DNA of 64,000 bases from Caenispirillum bisanense (GTDB taxonomy: Bacteria; Pseudomonadota; Alphaproteobacteria; Rhodospirillales; UBA2165): NCBI GenBank assembly GCA_945877815.1, contig CAMDWJ010000007.1, positions 1 through 64,000 of the forward strand, written 5' to 3'. The notes beneath the pieces are model-generated. The model did not search any database and was not told the origin of the DNA. It saw nothing but the letters and a program-made list of their open reading frames with translations. Shown here one piece after another: positions 1 to 11,481 of the stretch. Within the stretch, counting starts at the first letter, position 1; every line of letters begins with the position of its first letter. The position numbers and the translations under genes are program-made.

Positions 1-1
1 C

Positions 2-499
2 GGCTTTTCATCCGCCACCTTGATCTGCGGTGCGCGCATTTTCCGCTGCGCATTGGGACGGGGCGGCGTGCGGTCCGACAAGCGCGAAGGGGACGGCGCG
101 ACGCCCATCGGACTCTTCGCGCTGCGACGTGTATTTTATCGTGCGGACCGGGTGGCGCGCCCGCTCAGCGGCCTGCCGATGGACGCGATCGATAACGCAT
201 TCGGGTGGTGCGACGATCCCGCGCGTCCCGATTACAATCGCCTCATTACATTGCCGTATGCAGGTCGGCACGAACGTTTATGGCGCGACGATGCGCTCTA
301 CGACATGATCGCGGTCATCGGCTACAACGACACATCAATCATCCCCGGCGCCGGCAGCGCGATTTTCCTGCACGTCGCGGCGCCCGATTATGGAGCGACC
401 GAAGGCTGCGTCGCGGTTGCGGCGGATCATTTGACGGAGATACTCGCGTACTGCGATACGACGAGCACGATCCGTATCTTGTCCGCGAAAACAGCCTAG
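2..499 (+). CDS. L,D-transpeptidase (YkuD family), 5' end cut by window
   Basis: The reading frame is open from the first bases of the window, so the start lies upstream. The visible 165 residues begin with the family N-terminal pattern (ALGRGGV followed by KREGDGATPIG) and end with the catalytic region: a His in IFLHVAAP and the nucleophile Cys in ATEGCVAV. YkuD enzymes make 3-3 cross-links in periplasmic peptidoglycan or attach proteins to it. Its length suits the short single-domain DUF-like subgroup common in Alphaproteobacteria. It converges on yggS and the two stop regions overlap by 4 bp. No signal peptide can be assessed because the beginning is missing. Confidence 0.85.
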   Translation, partial: GFSSATLICGARIFRCALGRGGVRSDKREGDGATPIGLFALRRVFYRADRVARPLSGLPMDAIDNAFGWCDDPARPDYNRLITLPYAGRHERLWRDDALYDMIAVIGYNDTSIIPGAGSAIFLHVAAPDYGATEGCVAVAADHLTEILAYCDTTSTIRILSAKTA

Positions 500-1170
500 C
501 TGCGCGCACCGAAGATCGCGGTGCCGACGCGCACGTGGGTGGCGCCGAACTGGACCGCGATTTCGAAATCGGCGCTCATCCCCATGCTGAGCTGGGTGAG
601 ACCGTTGCGGCGCGCGATCTCGCGCAAGAACGCGAAGTGAAGCGATGGTTCGTCTTCGAGAGGCGGAATGCACATCAGGCCGACGAGCGGCAAATTATAT
701 TGGGTGCGGCATGCCTCGATGAAGGCATCGGCTTCGGCCGGCATGATCCCGGCTTTTTGGTCTTCCTCGCCGGTATTGACCTGCACGAAGCAATCGAGGC
801 GGCGGCCTTGTTCGTTCATGTGCCGCGCCAGAGCCTCGGCGATTTTCGGGCGATCGACGGTTTCGATGGCATCGAACAGGCGCACCGCCGCCGCCGCCTT
901 GTTGGTCTGCAACGGCCCGATCAGATGCAGGCGCGCGTCCGGAAATTCGGTTTTGAGAAGCGGCCATTTCGCTTCGGCTTCCTGGACGCGGTTCTCGCCA
1001 AACAACCGATGGCCCGCCGCCAATGCACCGCGCGCGGCATCGGCGTCGTGATTTTTGGAAACCGCCACGAGGGCGATGTCGTCGGCTGCGCGGCCCGCCT
1101 CCGCCGCGCAACGCGCGATCGTGGCTTTGACCTCGCTAAGGTTTCGTGCGATGTCCGAATGGTCCGTCAT
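496..1170 (-). CDS. yggS: YggS family PLP homeostasis protein
   Basis: This is a PLP-binding TIM-barrel protein that buffers free pyridoxal phosphate; no catalytic activity is known for the family. Visible signatures are VAVSKNH with the PLP-binding Lys, FGENRVQE, HLIGPLQTNK, and the C-terminal SADFEIAV and THVRVGTAIFG segments that bind phosphate. I chose the ATG at 1170 (MTDHSDIARNL, 224 residues) because family members begin at this point; an upstream in-frame start at 1200 would add ten unrelated residues. It diverges from the thiE-like gene, with only 23 bp between starts, and its 3' end overlaps the L,D-transpeptidase stop. Confidence 0.92.
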   Translation of the reverse strand: MTDHSDIARNLSEVKATIARCAAEAGRAADDIALVAVSKNHDADAARGALAAGHRLFGENRVQEAEAKWPLLKTEFPDARLHLIGPLQTNKAAAAVRLFDAIETVDRPKIAEALARHMNEQGRRLDCFVQVNTGEEDQKAGIMPAEADAFIEACRTQYNLPLVGLMCIPPLEDEPSLHFAFLREIARRNGLTQLSMGMSADFEIAVQFGATHVRVGTAIFGARS

Positions 1171-1193
1171 TGGGGTCCGATCGTGGAGAGCGC

Positions 1194-1790
1194 GTGACAT
1201 TAACAGAGCATGCCCGCCGGCTCAATTATGCCAGCGGACGCCGCGATCTACCGGCCGTTATCCTGATGACCGATGCGGTGCGGCTGCCCGATCCGTTTGC
1301 TGCGGTAAAACGCCTGCCCTTCGATGCCGCACTTTTGCTGCGCCATCCCGATCCCGGCGCGCGGCGCGCATTGGCGGATCGATTGGTTCCGATCTGCCGC
1401 GCCCGCGATCTGCTTGTGATCGTATCGGACGATCTCGCCTTGGCCGAAGCCTGCGGCGCCGATGGTTTGCATTTGCCCGAACGGAGTGCGGCGCGAACCG
1501 AAGCCTTGGCGATCCGGCGAATCTGGCGCGGGCTGCTGACCTGCGCCGCCCATTCGCCGCGCGCACTGCGGCGCGCTGCCGTGATCCAAGCGGATGCGGT
1601 CTTGCTGTCGCCGGTTTTCCCGACGCAAAGCCATCCGGGCAGCAATGCGATCGGGCCTTTGCGGTTTCTCGCCTGGGCGCGCGAAGCGCGCTGCCCGGTC
1701 TATGCCTTGGGCGGCATGAGTGCGGCCAATTCCGGGCGCTTGAGCGGCCGAGCAATAGTCGGGATCGCCGGCATCGGCGGATTAATTTAG
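1194..1790 (+). CDS. Thiamine phosphate synthase/TenI-family protein
   Basis: The protein has the ThiE/TenI TIM-barrel pattern: GADGLHLPE in the middle, then LLSPVFPTQSHPGS and a C-terminal CPVYALGGM phosphate-binding loop. ThiE joins the pyrimidine and thiazole halves of thiamine. The protein is somewhat short (198 residues from GTG 1194) and lies away from other thi genes, so it could be a TenI-like paralogue instead. The start is a GTG; the frame runs further upstream but would overlap the divergent yggS start. It is followed at once by the bidirectional-looking hairpin at 1800-1825. Confidence 0.75.
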   Translation: MTLTEHARRLNYASGRRDLPAVILMTDAVRLPDPFAAVKRLPFDAALLLRHPDPGARRALADRLVPICRARDLLVIVSDDLALAEACGADGLHLPERSAARTEALAIRRIWRGLLTCAAHSPRALRRAAVIQADAVLLSPVFPTQSHPGSNAIGPLRFLAWAREARCPVYALGGMSAANSGRLSGRAIVGIAGIGGLI

Positions 1791-1792
1791 GC

Positions 1793-1826
1793 AAAGAAAA
1801 AGGGGAGCGGTTGCCCGCTCCCCTTC
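1793..1826 (-). terminator. Rho-independent terminator of the porin gene
   Basis: A perfect 11-bp stem (AAGGGGAGCGG pairing with CCGCTCCCCTT, 1800-1810 and 1815-1825) with a 4-nt loop. Read on the minus strand it ends in a T-rich run (tttttcttt), and it lies 27 bp past the porin stop. On the plus strand no T run follows the stem, so it probably terminates the thiE-like gene less well. Confidence 0.85.
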
Positions 1827-1851
1827 GTCACATTCGCCGAAGCGAAATGTT

Positions 1852-3006
1852 TTAGAACGTAACCGCGATGCCGCCGATGACGGATAACGGGCTGTTCTCG
1901 GCGTTCGGATTGTTGGATTCCGACTGGTAGCTGTCCTTCACGATGGTGCCGACGAGATCGACGCCGGGTCCAATGTTGTACTTGCCACCGATCATCCAAC
2001 GGTTGTTGGTGTCGTCCGCCGCGATCGAGCCGGTATTCTCAAGCTCGTTGCGGAGATATGTCAGAGCCAGTTCGTAGCCGGCCGGGGCATACTTGACGCC
2101 AACCGAATAATTCTGGCCTTCCGGGTTCGAGGTCGTCACACGGGCGCCGGCCTTGTTCTTAGCTTCGGTTTCTTTATAACCGCCGCCGAGTGTCCAATCG
2201 GCATATTTCAGCTCGAGACCGCCGCCGACAGCTACGGTATCGGTCGTGACCGCCGAACCTTCACCATTGAGGTAGAGGATATGGGCCTTGACGCCGATAT
2301 CGCCGAACTTTTCCGCATAGCCCAACGTCACACCGCGGGTTTCAGTCGTTGTGCGGAGCGGCTGAGCGCCGGTGGATGTGGTGGTGGCATCGGGGATATA
2401 GTCAAACGCCAAGCGGAAGCCCGCGATGGACGGCGTGGTATAGCCGATCTTGTTGGCATCGCCACCGCCCCAACCGGGATCGCCGAGCGTCGTCGAGATC
2501 AGGTTCGCCGAGGGCTTGACGTTAAATTGAGAGACGTCGGAACTGGAGACGTTGCGCGCGCCCGCCCATGGTGCCAAGGCCGTTAAGCCGCCACCCGAGA
2601 AGTCGGTCTGACCGATCTTCACCGAACCGAAATCGCCCGCAATCGTCATGAAGCTTTCGTCGAGACCGGTGCCGGAGTTGCCGTTTTCATCGTCGCCTTC
2701 GAGCTGGACCATGACCGAGACGGTCATGCCGTTATCGAGCTTCACCGAACCACTGAAATGGAGTTCGGTATCGTTCTTGATATCGAAATTCTTGTAGCCG
2801 TTACGGCCGCCGGTCTGCGAAGCGCCGCGCTCGTACGAGCCGCTTTGATCGGCAAAACCGACCAATTGCATCATTTGACCGCCGATGGCGATTTTCAGCT
2901 TTTCCGGAGCTGCCGGAGCGGCCGCCTGGGCGAATGCATCGCTCGCCCCGAGGGAGAGCATGCCGGCCGCCGCGAGAGCCGTTGTTGAATAAAGTGACTT
3001 CTTCAT
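1852..3006 (-). CDS. Outer-membrane porin
   Basis: A 384-residue general porin of the gram-negative porin family. It has a signal peptide (MKKSLYSTTALAAAGMLSLG, probable cleavage after AFA near residue 27), alternating beta-strand segments, Gly/Asn-rich loops, and a C-terminal Phe (IGGIAVTF) of the kind recognised by the BAM machinery. It lets small hydrophilic solutes cross the outer membrane. The start is ATG 3006, preceded by GGGGAT; an upstream in-frame start at 3018 would add four residues before the signal peptide. It is a single-gene transcript: the A+T-rich gap upstream probably holds its promoter, and a strong terminator follows. Confidence 0.93.
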   Translation of the reverse strand: MKKSLYSTTALAAAGMLSLGASDAFAQAAAPAAPEKLKIAIGGQMMQLVGFADQSGSYERGASQTGGRNGYKNFDIKNDTELHFSGSVKLDNGMTVSVMVQLEGDDENGNSGTGLDESFMTIAGDFGSVKIGQTDFSGGGLTALAPWAGARNVSSSDVSQFNVKPSANLISTTLGDPGWGGGDANKIGYTTPSIAGFRLAFDYIPDATTTSTGAQPLRTTTETRGVTLGYAEKFGDIGVKAHILYLNGEGSAVTTDTVAVGGGLELKYADWTLGGGYKETEAKNKAGARVTTSNPEGQNYSVGVKYAPAGYELALTYLRNELENTGSIAADDTNNRWMIGGKYNIGPGVDLVGTIVKDSYQSESNNPNAENSPLSVIGGIAVTF

Positions 3007-3319
3007 GGTGATCCCCACTTAATTTAATGAAGGGGGTTTTAACGGCCCCCAGAGACGCGCACGTTGTGCCAGGGGCATTAGTGCCGCGAGGGCCATTTGG
3101 GGTCAAGTAGTGAAAAGGCTGAAGTGTGATCTTTGCTTTCCACTGTTGCATAAATACAATTATCACATATTCGAAAATTATTATATTTGGATTCGGTAAT
3201 TTATGGTTCCGTTTCTTGCCGGGCCTCGGAAACGCCACATTTGCTGCGATAGGGCTAGCCCCCACCGAGGCTCGGCCCTATAGTTGCGCCCGTTTACACA
3301 TATTAACCTTCGAGTTTCG
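3007..3319. other. Intergenic region between divergent porin and DUF3576 genes
   Basis: 313 bp without a gene. The part from about 3125 to 3215 is strikingly A+T-rich (runs such as tacaattatcacatattc) and is the likely promoter region for the porin and perhaps for the DUF3576 gene. I see no operator or riboswitch fold that I could name. Confidence 0.5.
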
Positions 3320-3850
3320 ATGACGGATAGCCAAAATATCGTTCGGCGCCGCGTGAGCCTTTTTCTGGCGCTGTTCCTCGTTCTTCTCAGCGGGTGCGAA
3401 TATATGGATTCGACCCCGATCAAAACCGAGCAGGAACTGCGCCGCGAAAAAAGCGGCACGATCTTCGGCGATGGCGGCCTGTTTGGCGGCACGCCCGCGT
3501 CCGCCGCCACCGACGGCACCGGTCTCGGGGTGAATGCCTATTTATGGCGCGCGACCCTCGATACCGTCTCGATCTGGCCGCTCGCCTCGGCCGATGCGCA
3601 GGGCGGCGTCATTCTGACGGATTGGTATGCGCCGCCGCAGACGTCGTCCGAGCGCTTCAAGCTCAATGTCTATATCCTCGATCGCGCCTTGCGCGCCGAT
3701 GGTGTGCGTGTCGCCGTCTTCCGCCAGGTGCGCGCCGGCAACGGCGACTGGCAGGAGGCCGCCGTCCAGCCGGAAACGGCAACGCGCCTGGAAGATGCGA
3801 TCCTGATGCGCGCCCGCCAGATGCGTAATCAATCGGCGTCGGGACAATAG
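3320..3850 (+). CDS. DUF3576 domain lipoprotein
   Basis: A 176-residue protein with a lipoprotein signal (RRRVSLFLALFLVLLSGC, lipobox LSGC, Cys26). The body, with GLGVNAYLWRATLDT and an ILTDWY segment, matches the alphaproteobacterial DUF3576 family, which has no established function and is predicted to be attached to the outer or inner membrane. I chose ATG 3320 because it places the basic residues and hydrophobic stretch at the N-terminus; an upstream start at 3284 adds 12 residues. In many relatives the gene sits just before leuS and lptE, as here, hinting at a role in the cell envelope (inference). Confidence 0.85.
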   Translation: MTDSQNIVRRRVSLFLALFLVLLSGCEYMDSTPIKTEQELRREKSGTIFGDGGLFGGTPASAATDGTGLGVNAYLWRATLDTVSIWPLASADAQGGVILTDWYAPPQTSSERFKLNVYILDRALRADGVRVAVFRQVRAGNGDWQEAAVQPETATRLEDAILMRARQMRNQSASGQ

Positions 3851-3891
3851 ATCGGACCGTCGCGGGCCTCATCCTTTTTAATGCCCTCATG

Positions 3892-3951
3892 CTTAGCCTG
3901 TCGAAGCATCGGGGTGCCGCTGGCCCATCCTTCGACAAGCTCAGGATGAGG
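3892..3951. repeat. Dispersed palindromic repeat, family 1
   Basis: Contains ATCCTTCGACAAGCTCAGGAT, with inverted halves cATCCTtcg and AGGATgag, and a flank (ggggtgccgctggcccat) that recurs in reverse orientation at 8254-8283. Copies occur at 8201-8283 and, diverged, at 27280-27308. This is the kind of short extragenic palindrome found in many copies in alphaproteobacterial genomes. Confidence 0.75.
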
Positions 3952-4060
3952 TTGTGCCTGAAATTCCGCTTTACCGAGGCGCGCTTGCCAATGCGGCTTT
4001 GGCGACGTTAGAACCGCCCCGATATGGCAGCCCTGGAAATACGCTTCAGAAATACATGTG

Positions 4061-6628
<2,568 letters not shown>

Positions 6629-7126
6629 ATCGCTCGCCGCCGCGTTGGCGATGCTGGCGCTTGCCGCCTGCGGGTTCGAACCCCTGTACGGCGACAAAGG
6701 CGGGGTGGAAGCTTCGGCGGACCTTGCGACGATCAGAATAGATCCGATCAAGGAACGCGTCGGACAATTGCTACGCAACCAATTGCTCGACACCTTGACA
6801 CCGATGGGCGAGCCCTCGAAACCGGCCTATCGCCTGATTGTCGATGTCACCGAAAACAAGCTGGAATTGGCCGTCCGCAAGTCGGAACTGGCGACGCGCG
6901 CGAATATGCAGTTCACCGCGAGCTATCGCCTGACGCGATTCGGTTCCGAAGGAGCGATCTTGTCGCGGTCGTCAACCGTGTCCACAAGCTACAATCTTTT
7001 GAACAACGAATTCGCGAATCTCTCCTCGGAGGCGGACGCGCGCGAACGCGGCGTGCGCGAGCTGAGCCAAGACATCGCCCGGCAGCTCTCGCTCTATTTG
7101 CGTTCGCAGGCAAAGGCCGAGCGTCG

Positions 7127-8155
7127 GTGAAACTTGCCGGCGCGCGGATCGGCGCTTTCCTGCGCGCTCCCGATCCGAAAATTCGCCTCATCTTGATTTA
7201 CGGCGGCGATCGCGGATTGGTGCATGAACGTGCGCGCGATCTCGGGCGCACCGCCGTCGAGAATTTGTCCGATCCGTTTCGCGTGACCGAATTGACCGCC
7301 GACGATGTCCGCGGCGACGGTGCCCGCGTCAGCGACGAACTTGCGCAGATCTCCTTCGTCGGCGGGCGGCGCGTTGTATTCCTGCGCATGGACGCCGAAG
7401 ACATCTCGAAGCACCTGCAACCCGTGCTCGATACCCCGCCGCCCGGAGATTCATTGCTGATCGTCGAAGCGGGCGAATTGTCCGCGCGCGCCCCCGTGCG
7501 CAAAGCCTTCGAAGCGTCGGCCAACGCCGCCGCAATTGCGTGCTACGCCGACGACGATCAGCATGTCGGCGCGCTGATCGACGCGACCTTCGCGGACGGC
7601 AAGATCGCGGTCGATCGCGATGCGCGTGAATTCCTGATCGGCCATCTTGGTTCGGACCGCATGGTCACGCGATCCGAACTCGACAAATTGGCGCTCTATG
7701 TCCGAGGTCGCGACCGCGTCACCTTGAACGACGCAATCGCCGCGATCGGCGATTCCGGCGCTTTGTCGCTCGATGCCATTGCCTTCGCCGCCGCCGAGGG
7801 CAACGGCGCCGCGCTCGACAAAAGCATCGAACGCGCGCTGCGCGAGGGCGAAGGACCGATCGCCGTGCTGCGCGCGGCCTTGCGTCACTTTCATCGCCTG
7901 CATCTCGCGATGGGCCATATGCAACGCGGCCGTTCGCCCGACGATGCGATGAAGGCGCTGCGTCCGCCCGTGATCTTCCTGCATGAAGACAGCTTTGTCC
8001 GTCAGCTTCGATTGTGGAATGTAGAGCGTCTACGCTCTGCGCTCGCGCTCATCAGCGAAGCCGAGCGCGATTGCAAATCGACCGGGATGCCCGACGAAGC
8101 AGTGTGTCACCGCGCGTTGATGCGGATTTGCCTGGCTGCCAAACGGGTAAGATAG
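7127..8155 (+). CDS. holA: DNA polymerase III subunit delta
   Basis: Delta subunit of the clamp loader, which opens the beta clamp. Recognisable features are the N-terminal ILIYGGDRGLVHERAR segment (a P-loop-like fold without a working Walker A) and the C-terminal bundle (AIAVLRAALRHFHRLHLA). The length of 342 residues is normal. It starts at GTG 7127, overlapping the lptE stop in a GTGA arrangement that implies coupled translation. Nothing essential appears to be missing. Confidence 0.93.
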   Translation: MKLAGARIGAFLRAPDPKIRLILIYGGDRGLVHERARDLGRTAVENLSDPFRVTELTADDVRGDGARVSDELAQISFVGGRRVVFLRMDAEDISKHLQPVLDTPPPGDSLLIVEAGELSARAPVRKAFEASANAAAIACYADDDQHVGALIDATFADGKIAVDRDAREFLIGHLGSDRMVTRSELDKLALYVRGRDRVTLNDAIAAIGDSGALSLDAIAFAAAEGNGAALDKSIERALREGEGPIAVLRAALRHFHRLHLAMGHMQRGRSPDDAMKALRPPVIFLHEDSFVRQLRLWNVERLRSALALISEAERDCKSTGMPDEAVCHRALMRICLAAKRVR

Positions 8156-8200
8156 AGAGCGAATTATTTGAAGTCCTCACACGCGAGCTTGGCCCGAAAA

Positions 8201-8283
8201 CCTCATCCTTAGCTTGTCGAAACCTCATCCTGAGCTTGTCGAAGCCTCATCCTGAGCTTGTCGAAGGATGGGCAGTGGCACCC
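8201..8283. repeat. Three tandem 22-bp units of repeat family 1
   Basis: Units at 8201-8222, 8223-8244 and 8245-8266 share CCTCATCCTGAGCTTGTCGA, the first with one change. They are followed by the ggatgggcagtggcacccc flank that also borders the copy at 3892-3951 in reverse. The array sits just downstream of the holA stop. There are no spacers, so it is not a CRISPR array. Confidence 0.85.
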
Positions 8284-8366
8284 CATATCTGTTTGGCGAT
8301 GCGCTCCATCATGGCTAGCCTTGCGGACCATACGCTCTGCTCGATCATAATTGCGCCATTGACGTA

Positions 8367-8717
8367 ATGCGCCATTGGCGTATTTTCTTGCTCGTAAGGA
8401 TTGTTCGAACCAAACGCTATGTCAGAGATTTGAAGCGCATCGGCGCTTCAAATGCCGACGTTGCATCGCTCGAACGGGCAATCGCATCTGATCCGACATG
8501 CGGCGACGTCATTCCTGGTCTGAGCGGTATCCGCAAGTTTCGTTTCGGTTTCGGCGGGCGGGGCAAACGTGGCGGTGGCAGAGCGATCTACATCCTGATC
8601 ATGGCGAACGATACGGCGATCATGTTGTTCGCCTATGCAAAGAACGAACAGGAAGATTTGACGTCGGATCAACGCAAGGCCGTTCTGGCCCTAATCAAGG
8701 AGCTGAAAGATGGCTAG
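8367..8717 (+). CDS. RelE/HigB-like toxin
   Basis: A 116-residue basic protein with the RelE-superfamily core: KRYVRDLKRIG near the N-terminus, then IRKFRFGFGGRGKRGGGRAI and an AYAKNEQEDLTSDQRKAVL tail. HigB-type members cleave mRNA in the ribosome or act as other growth inhibitors. The toxin gene precedes and overlaps the antitoxin gene by 8 bp, the order typical of higBA. No strong ribosome-binding site precedes ATG 8367, and the true start could be a downstream TTG, so the N-terminus is uncertain. It lies between repeat arrays, consistent with a mobile or recombination-prone spot. Confidence 0.82.
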   Translation: MRHWRIFLLVRIVRTKRYVRDLKRIGASNADVASLERAIASDPTCGDVIPGLSGIRKFRFGFGGRGKRGGGRAIYILIMANDTAIMLFAYAKNEQEDLTSDQRKAVLALIKELKDG

Positions 8718-9015
8718 AAAGAAAATCGAATTCGGCGATGCTCTCATCGAGAGCCTGGAAGAAGCCCTGGCATGGAACCGCGGCGAGATTGCGCTTGAGG
8801 TTGTCAATGTCGAGCCCATGTCCGCCGAACGCATCCGCGCCATCCGAAAGAAGGTCGCGAAATCGGCAAAGGATTTCGAGCGCCGGTTCGGCATCCCGGC
8901 CGCGACGGTCAATAACTGGGAGCAGGGGCGGCGCGCGCCGGACCCGGCGGCGCGCCTGTTGCTCAAGGTGATCGACGCCAATCCCGATGTGGTCGAAAGA
9001 GCCGCAAGCAAATGA
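8710..9015 (+). CDS. HigA/NadS-like antitoxin, XRE family
   Basis: A 101-residue protein with a helix-turn-helix in the second half (VAKSAKDFERRFGIPAATVNNWEQGRR), preceded by a region that probably wraps the toxin. Such proteins neutralise the cognate RelE-like toxin and repress their shared promoter. Translation should be coupled to the upstream toxin by the 8-bp overlap. The short segment after the stop (about 9021-9066) weakly resembles the end of holA (compare gcgttgatgcggatttgcctggctgcc at 8113 on), suggesting a local duplication around the insertion point. Confidence 0.85.
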   Translation: MARKKIEFGDALIESLEEALAWNRGEIALEVVNVEPMSAERIRAIRKKVAKSAKDFERRFGIPAATVNNWEQGRRAPDPAARLLLKVIDANPDVVERAASK

Positions 9016-9020
9016 TGTGG

Positions 9021-9066
9021 CATCGCGCCTTGATGTGCATTTGCCTGGCTGCCAAGCGGGCCAAAT
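9021..9066 (+). repeat. Duplicate of the holA 3' end
   Basis: The sequence gcgccttgatgtgcatttgcctggctgccaagcgggccaaataaa closely matches the last codons of holA (8111-8155). HolA's tail (ALMRICLAAKRVR) would read ALMCICLAAKRAK here. The copies flank the repeat array and the higBA pair, as if the pair had been inserted with a target duplication or by recombination between flanking copies. Confidence 0.65.
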
Positions 9067-9114
9067 AAAGCATTGCGAGTCTCGGCCACGGCGCAAATCA
9101 AGAAAGGCTCGTCA

Positions 9115-9440
9115 TACGCGGGCTTGACCCGCGACTGTCCGGTTTAAATTCAGCCGTCATGCCCCGGGCTTGACCCACTGCTGTCCGGTTTAAAATGTTT
9201 CGAACCGGAACAAAGCCTTCCTCTGCTTATATTTCTGTATGATAGAACCGGCTGAGACTCGAACTCCGAAAATAGGTTCGTCATGGCCGTACTTGTTACG
9301 GCCATCCACGAATCGGCCATCGGATCATGCTGGGCAAAACTGGGTATCCGCGCTCCAACGGTCTTTTCGCGCTATTGCGCTTTCGACCGTGGATGCCCGT
9401 AACACGTACGGGCATGACGGCTTAATTTAAACCGGACAAG
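9115..9440. repeat. MITE-like repeat with terminal CCGGTTTAAAT motifs
   Basis: Left end CTGTCCGGTTTAAAT followed by cAGCCGTCAT (9136-9161), a second partial left end at 9180-9192, and a right end ATGACGGCTTAATTTAAACC (from 9414), which together form inverted terminal repeats. The core holds nested palindromes (ATGGCCGTACTTGTTACGGCCAT) and has a second copy at 38912-39125. No transposase is encoded. The 532-bp gap between higA and parB contains only this material. Confidence 0.75.
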
Positions 9441-9547
9441 CCGGGGCATGACGCGATTTTTTACGGTCCCGAGTCTCGGCCACGGCGCAAATGAAGAAAC
9501 GCCACGTGCTTCATGGCTTGGTGCCGGCTCGAAACAGTCCTGGCGTT

Positions 9548-10645
9548 CTACTTTTTCGCCGTGAGGGAATCTTCCTCGGCGATCAGCTTTTCGAGATCGT
9601 CCTCGAGCGAGTCATCGGCGAACTCGAACGGCTCGGCTTCGTCCCATTGCGCGCCCGCGTCCAGCTGACGGATTGCCTCGTCGATGCTTTTCGGCATCGC
9701 GGCATCGGCGGCCGCTGCCTCGCGGTCGCGTTTCGTCGGCGGGTGCGGATGAGGGCGGCCATGTTCGCCGAGCGTCAACCGATGCAAAAGATAATCGAGC
9801 TGTTCGAGCGAAGTATAATTCACCGTCACACAGCCGCCCGGATCTTCGAACTCGATATTGACGCGCAAGCCGAGGATCGAGGAGATCTCGGTTTCGAGCT
9901 TCTTGGTATTTGTATCCTTGTCGGCCGCCGGCGTTTCGCGCGGACGGCGCTGCTGCACACCCTTCGCGCCGCGCGCGCGCTTTTCGGTCTGGCGCACGTT
10001 GAGGCCGCGTTTCACAATCGAGTCGGCGAGCGCGCTTGGATTGGCGGCGCCGAGCAAGGCACGCGCATGGCCGGCCGTCAGGCGGCCGTCCATCAGCATC
10101 TCTTTCACGTCGCTCGGCAAATGCAGCAGACGCAGCATATTGGCGACATGGCTTCGGCTTTTGCCGACGATCCGACCGAGCGCTTCTTGGGTGTGCGAGA
10201 ATTCATCCATCAGGCGGCGATAGCCTTCGGCCTCTTCCACCGGCGACAGATTTTCGCGCTGGAGATTTTCGACCAGCGCCACTTCGAGCGCTTCGCCATC
10301 GGTCAGTTCGCGCACCAAAGCCGGGACTTCGTGCAGGCGCGCTTGCTGCGAGGCGCGCCAGCGCCGTTCGCCGGCGATGATCTCGTAAGAGCCTGTGCGC
10401 GTCGGATGGGGGCGGACGATCAGCGGCTGGAGGATGCCGAGATTGCGGATCGATTCAGCAAGCTCGTCAATCTCAGTTTGCGAAAAATGTGTGCGCGGCT
10501 GCGCGCGGCCTGGATAAATCTGCTCGATCGGCAGCGTCAAGACGCCGCCGGTGCGATCGGATCCCGAGGGCGCGCTGGCGCGCGATTCACCGAGCAGCGC
10601 ATCGAGGCCGCGGCCCAGATTGCGTCGCATGCCGCCTTCCGCCAT
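9548..10645 (-). CDS. parB: Chromosome-partitioning protein ParB
   Basis: Binds parS and spreads or slides as a CTP-dependent clamp to segregate the origin region. Features in order: the N-terminal ParA-contacting segment [15 protein letters not shown], the ParB/Srx domain with the CTP-binding [11 protein letters not shown] motif, a helix-turn-helix ([20 protein letters not shown]), and a C-terminal dimerisation domain. The ATG at 10645 (365 residues) overlaps the parA stop by one base, and the N-terminus matches relatives; the longer frame from 10717 lies inside parA. It is the last gene of the leftward mnmG-rsmG-parA-parB operon. Confidence 0.97.
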   Translation of the reverse strand: MAEGGMRRNLGRGLDALLGESRASAPSGSDRTGGVLTLPIEQIYPGRAQPRTHFSQTEIDELAESIRNLGILQPLIVRPHPTRTGSYEIIAGERRWRASQQARLHEVPALVRELTDGEALEVALVENLQRENLSPVEEAEGYRRLMDEFSHTQEALGRIVGKSRSHVANMLRLLHLPSDVKEMLMDGRLTAGHARALLGAANPSALADSIVKRGLNVRQTEKRARGAKGVQQRRPRETPAADKDTNTKKLETEISSILGLRVNIEFEDPGGCVTVNYTSLEQLDYLLHRLTLGEHGRPHPHPPTKRDREAAAADAAMPKSIDEAIRQLDAGAQWDEAEPFEFADDSLEDDLEKLIAEEDSLTAKK

Positions 10646-11481
10646 CACGCAGCGATCCGTGTCTCGCGCCGGAGGACTTCGCTCGCAAGATGGATATAGG
10701 CCTGCGAACCGGCACACGCGGTATCGTAGAGCAGGACGGGCTTGCCGTAGGAGGGCGCTTCGGAAATGCGCACGTTGCGCGGGATCATGGTCTGGTAGAC
10801 GACGTCGCCGAAATATTCACGCACGTCAGTGGCAACCGCGTTCGACAGGTTATTGCGCTGATCGTACATGGTCAGCACGATACCTTGCAGATCGAGCGTC
10901 GGATTGTGGGCATTCTTGATCCGCTCGATCGTGCGCACGAGCTGGCTGATTCCTTCGAGGGCAAAAAATTCGCATTGCAGGGGAACCAGCACAGCATGAG
11001 CGGCAATCAGCGCATTAACGGTCAAGAGACCTAATGCCGGCGGGCAATCAATTAACACATAGTCGAAATGATCCACTTTGTTAACAAGTGCATTCTTGAA
11101 ACGATGCAGTCGGTCCGTCAAATCGACAAGTTCAATTTCAGCACCCGCCAGATCGATACCGGAAGGAATGATCGAAAGGCCGGGGATCGTCGTTTCGATC
11201 ACCGCTTGCTCCACATCGGCCTCGCCGATCAGCACATGATAGGTGTTGACGGTGCGTCGGCTAGCCGGAATTCCGAGGCCGGTGCTGGCATTGCCCTGGG
11301 GATCAAGGTCGATCACCAGCACGGTCTTGCGGACGGCGGCCAAGGCGGTGGCGAGATTGATGGCGGTTGTGGTTTTGCCGACGCCGCCCTTTTGATTGGC
11401 TACGGCAATGATACGCGGCCGATGGGCGCCAACCAGGGGAGCGAGGGGATCGATGGGCTCGATTGTGCTATCGGGGGTCAT
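10645..11481 (-). CDS. parA: Chromosome-partitioning ATPase ParA
   Basis: A Walker-type ATPase that drives ParB-parS complexes towards the cell pole. The deviant Walker A motif KGGVGKTTT follows IIAVANQ near residue 30; LVIDLDPQGNASTGLG (A') and YVLIDCPPALG (Walker B) follow. ATG 11481 is preceded by AAAGGAC at good spacing; an upstream GTG at 11487 would leave no room for a ribosome-binding site. The gene overlaps the end of rsmG by 14 bp. The length of 278 residues is typical of chromosomal ParA (Soj). Confidence 0.97.
   Translation of the reverse strand: MTPDSTIEPIDPLAPLVGAHRPRIIAVANQKGGVGKTTTAINLATALAAVRKTVLVIDLDPQGNASTGLGIPASRRTVNTYHVLIGEADVEQAVIETTIPGLSIIPSGIDLAGAEIELVDLTDRLHRFKNALVNKVDHFDYVLIDCPPALGLLTVNALIAAHAVLVPLQCEFFALEGISQLVRTIERIKNAHNPTLDLQGIVLTMYDQRNNLSNAVATDVREYFGDVVYQTMIPRNVRISEAPSYGKPVLLYDTACAGSQAYIHLASEVLRRETRIAA

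Noticed and set aside
8201..8266. Three 22-bp direct repeats, considered as a CRISPR array
   Set aside because: The units abut without spacers and no cas gene is present; they belong to a dispersed palindromic repeat family.
9243..9285. tRNA-like T-arm pattern (gactcgaactcc) within the repeat
   Set aside because: Only a T-arm-like piece is present, the second copy at 38.9 kb breaks it, and no acceptor or anticodon stem can be formed.
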